The notes beneath the pieces were generated by a model. The model ran no database searches and was not told the origin of the DNA. It saw only the letters and a list, made by a program, of their open reading frames with translations. A DNA stretch of 9,346 bases from CAYUNT01 sp964446285. Lineage in GTDB: Bacteria > Sumerlaeota > Sumerlaeia > SLMS01 > CAYUNT01. The translations under genes and the position numbers were made by a program. The DNA is taken from contig CAYUNT010000180.1 of the NCBI GenBank assembly GCA_964446285.1, positions 1 to 9,346 of the forward strand. The letters run 5' to 3'. The number at the start of each line of letters is the position of its first letter. Position 1 is the stretch's first letter. This document shows, piece after piece, positions 1-4,732 of this stretch.

Positions 1-568
1 CCCACCCGACGCCCGCCGTGTTGATGAACATCCCGTCGCCCTTGCCCTTATCGACCACCTTCGTGTCGCCCGTGACGATGCGCGTTCCCGCCGCGCGCGC
101 CGCGAGGCCCATCGAACGCGCCACTCGCCACAGGGTCTCCATTTCGAGGCCTTCTTCGAGGATGAATCCCGCGCTCAGCGCCAGCGGACGCGCCCCGCAC
201 ATCGCCAGATCGTTCACCGTGCCATTCACGGCCAGCGAACCGATGTCGCCGCCTGGGAAGATCAACGGCCGCACCACATACGAATCCGTCGTGAATGCAA
301 GCCGTCCATCGCCTCCAGGTATCTCCAAAACCGCGCCGTCGTGCGATTCGCTCGCTCGTGCCTCTTTGGCGGCCGCGCCCGTCCCCGCGCGCGCCTGCCC
401 GGCGGCTTCTTTCTCAGATTCTCCCGCCGCGAATGCCGCCAAAAATCCCTTTTCGATCAGCTGATGCATCAAGCGCCCGCCCCCTCCATGCGCGAGCAAC
501 ACACGCGGGTAATCCTGAATCGGCAGCGGACACGAAAGCGTAAAATCGCGCGGGATTTGAGAATTCAT
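1..568 (-). CDS. hypE: HypE, NiFe-hydrogenase maturation (3' end cut by window)
   Basis: HypE, with HypF, makes the cyanide ligand of the NiFe-hydrogenase active site: HypF passes the carbamoyl group of carbamoyl phosphate to the C-terminal cysteine of HypE, which dehydrates it using ATP. The 189 visible residues carry family hallmarks: LAHGGGGRLMHQLI near residues 25-38, LAFTTDSYVV (90-99), PLIFPGGDIGSLAV (101-114), GTVNDLAMCGA (116-126), FILEEGLEMETL (135-146) and IVTGDTKVV (164-172). The catalytic C-terminal cysteine lies outside the window. The start is the ATG at 568-566; it has no well-placed Shine-Dalgarno site, but a paralogous 5' end at 1884 has its ATG at the same place. An Ala/Glu/Lys/Gly-rich insert (about residues 49-77) sits where many HypE proteins have a shorter linker. 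It lies downstream of the toxin gene on the same strand. HypE identity is secure. Confidence 0.93.
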   Translation of the reverse strand, partial: MNSQIPRDFTLSCPLPIQDYPRVLLAHGGGGRLMHQLIEKGFLAAFAAGESEKEAAGQARAGTGAAAKEARASESHDGAVLEIPGGDGRLAFTTDSYVVRPLIFPGGDIGSLAVNGTVNDLAMCGARPLALSAGFILEEGLEMETLWRVARSMGLAARAAGTRIVTGDTKVVDKGKGDGMFINTAGVGW

Positions 569-808
569 TTGGTATTCTTGTGGTCTCATTTGGCGTTGAT
601 AGGTTAATGTTTTGATATTGCAGTGAATCGTCAGTTAGGCCTTTCACAAAGGATGTGCATACCGCGCCAGGCGATTGCGAGTGGTGAGTTGTGGGTTGTG
701 ATAAAAAGGCAGACTCTCGATTTCCCAGGGTGGCGCTTTGCTTGCCTAAGGCTAGTTAATTTTACTCCTTCAGAGCAAAAAAGGACATCAAATATCAGGA
801 AAATGGGA
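569..808. other. AT-richer intergenic region between toxin and hypE
   Basis: I see no gene here. Open frames crossing it on both strands lack family similarity and ribosome sites. It should contain the hypE promoter or a read-through path from the toxin-antitoxin genes, but no convincing -35/-10 pair is visible. A short inverted repeat, CCTTT-CAC-AAAGG, lies at 640-652, about 70 bp upstream of the hypE start. The nonamer GCCTAAGGC at about 744-752 is also palindromic. A REP-like hairpin at 756-778 is listed separately. Confidence 0.5.
756..778 (-). repeat. REP-like hairpin, copy 1
   Basis: A 23-bp sequence that recurs, slightly changed, at 7598-7619. Read on the minus strand the core is TTGCTC-TGAAG-GAGTAA, a 6-bp stem with one G-U pair and a 5-nt loop. 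On the plus strand the same position is an A-C mismatch, so the pairing favours minus-strand RNA. It lies 30 bp beyond the toxin stop codon, in the direction toxin mRNA would run. It is not followed by a T run, so it is unlikely to be a simple terminator. A short dispersed palindrome of the REP type is my inference from only two copies. Confidence 0.45.
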
Positions 809-1099
809 TCACTGCAATCGCCCGCGGATCGCGCTGGGGTCTTGGCGGCAATCAAGCACCGCGAAGACCCTGATGGCTTCACTTTCGATGTCGTAGTAAA
901 TGGCGAACGGGAAGCGCCGGGATAGAAGACGATAATGCCCGAAATGTTTGGCGTGAATTCCCGCGTAGAGATAGAGCGACTCAATGTCCGAAAAGAGAGA
1001 GTCGAGGAAGTAGTCACCAAGCCCTTCTGATTGGCTTTCGTAAAAGCGAAAACCGAACAGAAGGTCCTGTTCCGCCTCGTCGAGGATCAGGATTTTCAA
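809..1099 (-). CDS. ParE/RelE-superfamily toxin
   Basis: A 96-residue protein of the RelE/ParE toxin fold. Members either cleave ribosome-bound mRNA or inhibit DNA gyrase, and which applies here cannot be told from sequence. Matching features are an N-terminal strand (LKILILDEAEQDLL), the helical segment with YESQSEGLGDYFLDSL (about 20-35), and the C-terminal sheet RRFPFAIYYDIE (61-72) followed by VFAVLDCRQDP (78-88), the usual 'FPy.iyY...V.aVlh.rrdP' pattern. The start is inferred as TTG at 1099-1097. It overlaps the antitoxin stop as TTGA, and a GAGAG ribosome site lies about 8 nt upstream; no ATG or GTG fits the domain start. This coupling suggests antitoxin-dependent translation. Length is typical. 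The family call is firm; the exact target is unknown. Confidence 0.87.
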   Translation of the reverse strand: MKILILDEAEQDLLFGFRFYESQSEGLGDYFLDSLFSDIESLYLYAGIHAKHFGHYRLLSRRFPFAIYYDIESEAIRVFAVLDCRQDPSAIRGRLQ

Positions 1100-1314
1100 C
1101 GGGCGTTCTCTCGAATCCGGCGTTTGGCCTCGGCCCAATCTCCGAACCTGGACGTTCCTTGCCGCGCGCGATTGCGCCGCGCCTCCAGCACATCGGCGTG
1201 CCAGGCGGGCGAGGGAATATCCTGCGGCGTTCGGCAGAGATCGCCCCACAGCGCCTCCAGAACGCGCAGTTTATCGGAAACAGTCATCTTTTCCAGTGGC
1301 AGTGCAACATCCAT
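1096..1314 (-). CDS. Antitoxin, addiction-module component family
   Basis: A 72-residue antitoxin of the small 'addiction module component' (unstable antitoxin) family that normally precedes ParE/RelE toxins. The N-terminus reads LPLEKMTVSDKLRVLEALW (residues 5-23), followed by IPSPAWHADVLEARRNRARQG (33-53) and GDWAEAKRRIR (58-68). These are the family's characteristic blocks: the helix with 'LEALW', the 'SPaWH' turn, and the 'W..AK..ir' tail. An in-frame ATG exists at 1350, but the ATG at 1314 is preferred: a perfect AAGGAGG site lies 8 nt before it and it matches the usual family start. It overlaps the toxin start by 3 nt and also overlaps the tail of the transposase remnant. Such antitoxins bind and neutralise the toxin; autoregulation is common in type II systems but no operator is evident. 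Confidence 0.87.
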   Translation of the reverse strand: MDVALPLEKMTVSDKLRVLEALWGDLCRTPQDIPSPAWHADVLEARRNRARQGTSRFGDWAEAKRRIRENAR

Positions 1315-1322
1315 CAGCGCAA

Positions 1323-1329
1323 CCTCCTT
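1323..1329 (-). promoter_or_regulatory. Strong ribosome-binding site of the antitoxin
   Basis: On the minus strand this reads AAGGAGG, 8 nt before the ATG at 1314. It decides between the ATG at 1314 and the in-frame ATG at 1350, which has no such site. It is much stronger than the TTG-start site of the toxin, consistent with antitoxin being made in excess. Confidence 0.8.
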
Positions 1330-1340
1330 TGGCAAAGTCG

Positions 1341-1385
1341 GGCGAGGCAATCTCAGGCGAAGCCATCTCAGGCAAGGCTATCTCG
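1341..1385. repeat. 15-bp tandem repeat, three units
   Basis: Three adjacent 15-bp units: GGCGAGGCAATCTCA, GGCGAAGCCATCTCA and GGCAAGGCTATCTCG. The period is a multiple of three, so the reading frame is kept: the transposase-remnant frame reads a Pro-Glu-Xaa-Ala-Ser motif and the opposite strand Ser-Gly-Glu-Ala-Ile. It ends 12 bp upstream (in the minus-strand sense) of the antitoxin ribosome site. Confidence 0.85.
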
Positions 1386-1457
1386 AAACGCGCCGCCCTT
1401 TCCGCCCCCGCTCCCTGGTTGTTCTGTGCCTCTGCCTGCGGCGGCCTTCCTCTCCCC

Positions 1458-1517
1458 GCGAACCACCCCGCGTCCCCTCTGGTGAACCACCCCGCAAATC
1501 TCCCCACAAACTTGCCC
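1458..1517. repeat. 12-bp degenerate tandem repeat, five units
   Basis: Five consecutive 12-bp units: GCGAACCACCCC, GCGTCCCCTCTG, GTGAACCACCCC, GCAAATCTCCCC and ACAAACTTGCCC. Units 1 and 3 share the exact 12-mer GAACCACCCCGC at a 24-bp spacing. On the minus strand, in the transposase-remnant frame, they give a four-residue repeat of the form Gly-(Lys/Arg/Trp)-Phe-(Val/Ala/Thr). It lies just past the point where transposase similarity ends. Confidence 0.75.
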
Positions 1518-1555
1518 ACAGACATCATGCGCCAGGCAAGGGACCTGGGGCAAGC

Positions 1556-1827
1556 AGGCTCTGCGCGGCCCAGCAGACGGATGGCGTGCTTGCGATGGCA
1601 TCCATAGACACTCACGAACTCATCGAGCAGCCAGCCCTTTTCAAATCCAGAGGCCTGCGCGTAGCGCTCGCGCATGACCTCCAGGTATTCCTTTTTGCTG
1701 TTCGGACCCATAATTGCCACCTCGAAAAAACTCGGGTAACACAATTATGAGTCAACAACCCCCCGCAGACGCCATAGGCAACGGTTGCTTGTATTTGTAC
1801 GGGTAGCTTTAATTATGAGGCAATTCG
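1556..1827 (-). mobile_element. End fragment of an insertion sequence
   Basis: This stretch runs from the break in hypE (1827/1828) through about 116 bp of non-coding IS end into the conserved N-terminus of the transposase. The outer limit is set by the hypE comparison: the hypE relic matches the intact copy up to GAT at 1828-1830 and differs completely beyond. Two direct repeats (1733-1755 and 1800-1823) lie in the non-coding part, as expected for transposase-binding sites at an IS end. The other end of the element is not seen; sequence past 1556 is repeats, then the toxin-antitoxin genes. Confidence 0.6.
1733..1823 (-). repeat. Pair of subterminal direct repeats at the IS end
   Basis: On the minus strand TTGCCTCATAATTAAAGC followed by TACCCG (1823-1800) and TTGACTCATAATTGTG followed by TTACCCG (1755-1733) share CTCATAATT and ACCCG with a one-base length difference, spaced 67-68 bp apart. 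Such reiterated motifs at element tips commonly bind the transposase. The inner copy lies 21 bp before the transposase start and could also place a promoter. Between them is a small inverted repeat, GCAAC-G-GTTGC (1778-1788). Confidence 0.6.
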
Positions 1828-1884
1828 ATCCTGAATCGGCAGTGGACACGAAAGCGTAAAGTCTGTTGGTTTTTCAGAAGTCAT
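1813..1884 (-). pseudogene. hypE: hypE 5' relic broken by the insertion sequence
   Basis: From the ATG at 1884 the frame gives MTSEKPTDFTLSCPLPIQD, then RIAS and a TAA stop (1815-1813) supplied by the insertion sequence. The first 19 residues align without gaps with HypE residues 1-19 of the copy at 568 (MNSQIPRDFTLSCPLPIQD). At DNA level 33 bp (1828-1860 against 512-544) match at 32 positions; the first 24 bp of each coding start match at about 15. The two upstream leaders share AAGAATAC before the ATG. The relic starts 38 bp beyond the thrC stop codon on the same strand, as if it once followed thrC in an operon. Only a 23-residue peptide could be made. Confidence 0.82.
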
Positions 1885-1922
1885 TCCGTATTCTTTATGT
1901 CCTGCTTTCCTGTGTTTTCATT

Positions 1923-3170
1923 TTATTCCGTATGATTTGGGCCGTTTTCGACGATGCGGCGGACTTCGTCGAGGCTGGGGGCGATTGTGTGCGGTTCGCC
2001 CAGCGCGCTCATCGCGCCCGGAATGTCTTTGAGTCCATTGCCCGTAATCATCGCCACGACCGATGAGTGCGCATCGAGAATCCCCGCGCGCCGCGCCGCC
2101 GCCACTCCCGCCACGGCCGCCGCCGCCGCAGGTTCCGCAAAAACGCCCGCCAATCGCCCCGTCAGCCGCATCGCCTCGCGGATTTCGTCATCGCTCACCG
2201 TCACATACTGCCCGCCGCTTTCGCGCACGGCCTCAATGGCCTTCTTCCAATTGCGCGGCACGGGGCAATGGATGCTGTCGGCGTAAGTATCGCCTGCCGC
2301 GCCCGCTTCAAACCGCCCCGACGCAAACGCCCGCGCGATGGGCGCCACTCCCTCGGCCTGCACGCCCAGCACGCGCGTCCGCCAGCCGACGACGCCCACA
2401 TCGTGCATTTCGCGCAACCCCTTGGCGATGCCCGCGATCGAACATCCGTCGCCGACGCTTGCCGAAACCCAATCGGGCGGATCGTCCGCGCACTGTTCGG
2501 CCACTTCGAGTCCGCCCGTCTTTTTCCCTTCCATCAAATAGGGATTCACGGCGCAATTGCGGTTATACCACCCGTATTTTTCGCACGCGCTCATGCAAAG
2601 CCGCCACGCCTCGTCGTAAGTGCCGCGCACCTTGAACACTCGCGCGCCATACGCGAGCAACTGCGCCAATTTCCCTTCCGGGATGCGCATCGAAACAAAA
2701 ATCGTCGCCCGCAAACCCGCCGCCGCCGCGCAATGCGCCAAACTGGAGGCCGCGTTGCCCGTTGATGCGCACGCAATATCGCGCCGCCCTTCGGCCAGCG
2801 CCCGCGACACGCCAACCGAACTTGCGCGGTCTTTGAACGACGCCGAAGCGCTGCGTGTGTCGTCCTTGAGCCGCATCCGCCCGACACCGAGCGCCTCCGC
2901 CAGACGCGGGGCTTCGATGAGCGGCGTCCAGCCGATCTCCGCGGGCAGCGCCGGGCCGTCCTCCGCGATTGGCAACAACTCGCGATAGCGCCAGTGATTC
3001 GCCGCTCGTCCCGCCAGCGCCGCCCGCGTCAACGTCCGCCGCGCGCGGTCCAAATCAAACTTCACATCCAAAATTCCCTTGTCCACGCCGCAATTTCCGC
3101 AGAACATGGCGTCGTTCTCGGCATACCGGGCGCCGCAATTCACACACACAAGACCGGTTATATTCGACAA
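1923..3170 (-). CDS. thrC: Threonine synthase
   Basis: Threonine synthase converts O-phospho-L-homoserine to L-threonine and phosphate with PLP, the last step of threonine synthesis. The 415-residue protein starts with a zinc-ribbon-like pair (CVNC at 9-12, CGNC at 24-27), seen in a subset of ThrC proteins. It continues with the fold-type-II core: GWTPL (80-84), SASFKDRAS (109-117) with Lys113 as the expected Schiff-base lysine, STGNAASSLA (136-145), the phosphate-binding loop region SVGDGCSIAG (238-247), and TGNGLKDIPGA near the C-terminus (377-387). The start is TTG at 3170, supported by GGAGGTG 7 nt upstream; it is needed to include the first cysteine pair. The gene is divergent from the PLP enzyme at 3227, with only 56 bp between. 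A related fold-type-II enzyme is possible but ThrC fits best. Confidence 0.92.
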   Translation of the reverse strand: MSNITGLVCVNCGARYAENDAMFCGNCGVDKGILDVKFDLDRARRTLTRAALAGRAANHWRYRELLPIAEDGPALPAEIGWTPLIEAPRLAEALGVGRMRLKDDTRSASASFKDRASSVGVSRALAEGRRDIACASTGNAASSLAHCAAAAGLRATIFVSMRIPEGKLAQLLAYGARVFKVRGTYDEAWRLCMSACEKYGWYNRNCAVNPYLMEGKKTGGLEVAEQCADDPPDWVSASVGDGCSIAGIAKGLREMHDVGVVGWRTRVLGVQAEGVAPIARAFASGRFEAGAAGDTYADSIHCPVPRNWKKAIEAVRESGGQYVTVSDDEIREAMRLTGRLAGVFAEPAAAAAVAGVAAARRAGILDAHSSVVAMITGNGLKDIPGAMSALGEPHTIAPSLDEVRRIVENGPNHTE

Positions 3171-3226
3171 AGAGATTCACCTCCGCCGTCACATTCCACC
3201 TTCACATTCCGCCGAAGGAAACCCTC
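3171..3226. promoter_or_regulatory. Divergent intergenic region with 13-bp-spaced direct repeat
   Basis: These 56 bp separate the divergent starts of thrC (TTG, 3170) and the PLP enzyme (GTG, 3227). The thrC ribosome site GGAGGTG (minus strand, 3184-3178) and the PLP-enzyme site GAAGGAAA (3214-3221) lie at its two edges. Between them is a perfect 9-bp direct repeat, TCACATTCC, at 3189-3197 and 3202-3210 (13-bp period), a possible operator half-site pair. No classical -35/-10 pair is clear. TATATT at about 3160-3165, inside the first codons of thrC, could be a plus-strand -10 box. Shared control of the two genes is plausible but unproven. Confidence 0.45.
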
Positions 3227-4690
3227 GTGAAAATTATCCAGGAAATCAACGAAAAGGTCCTCCAGAAGACCGCCGCGCGCTGCCGCGAACGCAAAATTAT
3301 CATCCCGACTTTCGCGCAGATGAAAGACCCGCGCCGCATCCCAGCCCCCATTCGCGAGCGCCTCTCGAAAGTGGGCCTGTGGGACGTCGATCCGGCCAAC
3401 CTTTTCCGCATCACCTGGAAAAACGAGCCGGTCGAGCGCGGCGGCGGATTCAATAGCGGCAACTGGATAGAGTTCCCTCCGGCGCTGACCGGCGTCCCGT
3501 CGCGGATCATCGGATTGGTCGGCAAGCATTTCCCGACGGGCGCGCATAAAGTCGGCGCGGCGTTTGGGTGCCTTGTGCCGCGGCTCGTTTCGGGCGAATT
3601 CGACCCCACGGCTCAAAAGGCCGTCTGGCCAAGCACCGGCAACTTTTGCCGCGGTGGGGCATTTGACTGCGCGCTTCTCGCAACCGACGCCGTCGCCATC
3701 TTGCCCGAGGAAATGTCCGCCGAACGTTTCACCTGGCTGCGCGAGATCGGTGCGGAGGTCATCGCCACGCCCGGCGGCGAGGCAAACGTGAAGGAAATTT
3801 ACGACAAATGCTGGGAAATCCGCCAGGGCCGCCCCGATTGCGTTATTTTTAACCAGTTCGAGGAATTCGGAAACGCCATCTGGCATTACCATGTGACGGG
3901 CAGCCATGTGGAAGATGTGTTCAAGCAGGTGGCCCGCCCCGGCGACCGGATGGCCGCGTGGATTTCCGCTACGGGCAGCGCGGGGACCATTGCCGCGGGC
4001 GATTATTTGCGCGAGCGGTTTCCGCTAATGCGCCTTTCGGCCGTCGAGGCGCTCCAGTGCCCGACGCTTCTGCGCTGCGGGTTTGGCGAGCACCGCATCG
4101 AAGGCATCGGCGACAAGCACGTGCCCTGGATTCACAATGTCCGCAACACGGACGCGGTTTGCGCCATCGACGACGAGCAATGCATCTCGCTCATGCGCCT
4201 GTTCAACGAAGAGGCCGGGCGCGCATTTTTGGTGCGCGAAGGCGTGCCCAAGGCGCTTGCGGATTCGCTAGGCCTGGTTGGGATTTCCGGCATCTGCAAC
4301 CTGGCGGCGGCCATCAAGACCGCGAAGTTTTTCGAGATGGGGCCGCGCGATGTGCTGTTCACGGCGCTTACGGACTCGATGAGCCTCTATGGCTCGCGCA
4401 TTGCCGAACTGCGCCAGGCGCGCGGACCGTATGGCGAACTCAATGCCGCGCGCGATTTCGCCCGCTACCTCCAGGGCATTGCCTCGGACAACATGCGCGA
4501 ACTCACCTACGCCGACCGCAAGACGCTCCACAACTTCAAGTATTTCACTTGGGTTGAGCAGCAGGGCCGCGCCGCCTCCGAACTCAATGAACTCTGGGAC
4601 CCGGATTTCTGGACCGAGGTATTCGCGCAGGTCGAGGAATGGGACCGCCTGATCGAGCAATTCAACGCCCGAGTGGGCCTGAGCGCTTGA
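3227..4690 (+). CDS. PLP-dependent enzyme, cysteine/tryptophan synthase beta-like, substrate unknown
   Basis: A 487-residue fold-type-II PLP enzyme of the kind annotated only as 'PLP-dependent protein beta subunit' or cysteine synthase family. The expected Schiff-base lysine is Lys108 in PTGAHKVGAAFG (103-114). The substrate loop is STGNFCRGGAF (136-146), the PLP-phosphate loop SATGSAGTIAAG (247-258), and TDSMSLYGSR (382-391) lies late in the core. About 85 N-terminal residues precede the core and a 95-residue C-terminal part (393-487) is unlike plain O-acetylserine sulfhydrylases (about 310 residues). The GTG at 3227 is chosen because AAGGAAA lies a few bases upstream and the longer frame would run back through thrC. 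It is divergent from thrC and 42 bp before pabBC. The beta-elimination or replacement substrate cannot be inferred. An amino-acid lyase, deaminase or synthase are all possible. Confidence 0.85.
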   Translation: MKIIQEINEKVLQKTAARCRERKIIIPTFAQMKDPRRIPAPIRERLSKVGLWDVDPANLFRITWKNEPVERGGGFNSGNWIEFPPALTGVPSRIIGLVGKHFPTGAHKVGAAFGCLVPRLVSGEFDPTAQKAVWPSTGNFCRGGAFDCALLATDAVAILPEEMSAERFTWLREIGAEVIATPGGEANVKEIYDKCWEIRQGRPDCVIFNQFEEFGNAIWHYHVTGSHVEDVFKQVARPGDRMAAWISATGSAGTIAAGDYLRERFPLMRLSAVEALQCPTLLRCGFGEHRIEGIGDKHVPWIHNVRNTDAVCAIDDEQCISLMRLFNEEAGRAFLVREGVPKALADSLGLVGISGICNLAAAIKTAKFFEMGPRDVLFTALTDSMSLYGSRIAELRQARGPYGELNAARDFARYLQGIASDNMRELTYADRKTLHNFKYFTWVEQQGRAASELNELWDPDFWTEVFAQVEEWDRLIEQFNARVGLSA

Positions 4691-4732
4691 CGCCATATCC
4701 AAGGACAGCAACTTCGAAATGACCGCGCATGT

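Larger units (their letters stand above)
1271..1711 (-). pseudogene. 5' remnant of an integrase-core transposase gene
   Basis: The first roughly 50 codons (MGPNSKKEYLEVM, then ERYAQASGFEKGWLLDEF, then HRKHAIRLLGR) match the conserved N-terminus of a group of integrase-core (rve, DDE) IS transposases that begin with the pattern 'M..SKKEYLE.....Y..A...EK...LDEF...G.HRK.AIRLL'. Full-length proteins of this kind run to several hundred residues with a catalytic DDE core. Here similarity stops near codon 52 (about 1556), and the frame continues into Gly/Phe-rich and Pro/Glu/Ala/Ser-rich tandem repeats before a stop at 1271. No catalytic core is present, so it cannot be an active transposase. The start at 1711 has GAGGTGG 5 nt upstream, so the leader may still be translated towards the antitoxin gene it overlaps. 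The exact IS family is not assigned. Confidence 0.72.

Noticed and set aside
623..1020. Open frames on both strands across the hypE-toxin gap.
   Set aside because: They lack ribosome sites and family similarity and overlap the toxin gene in the wrong frame or strand.
512..1860. The 33-bp repeats as a target-site duplication of one composite element.
   Set aside because: The flanking leaders and start codons also align without gaps, which a target duplication would not explain. Kept only as a weaker alternative.
1923..2765. Several long plus-strand frames across 1954-2765.
   Set aside because: They are Arg/Pro/Ala-rich shadows of thrC, a common artefact in GC-rich DNA with biased third positions.
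2969..3226. N-terminal extension of the PLP enzyme frame back into thrC.
   Set aside because: It lies antisense over the conserved zinc-ribbon and N-terminal domain of thrC. The GTG at 3227 has its own ribosome site and begins where family-like sequence begins.
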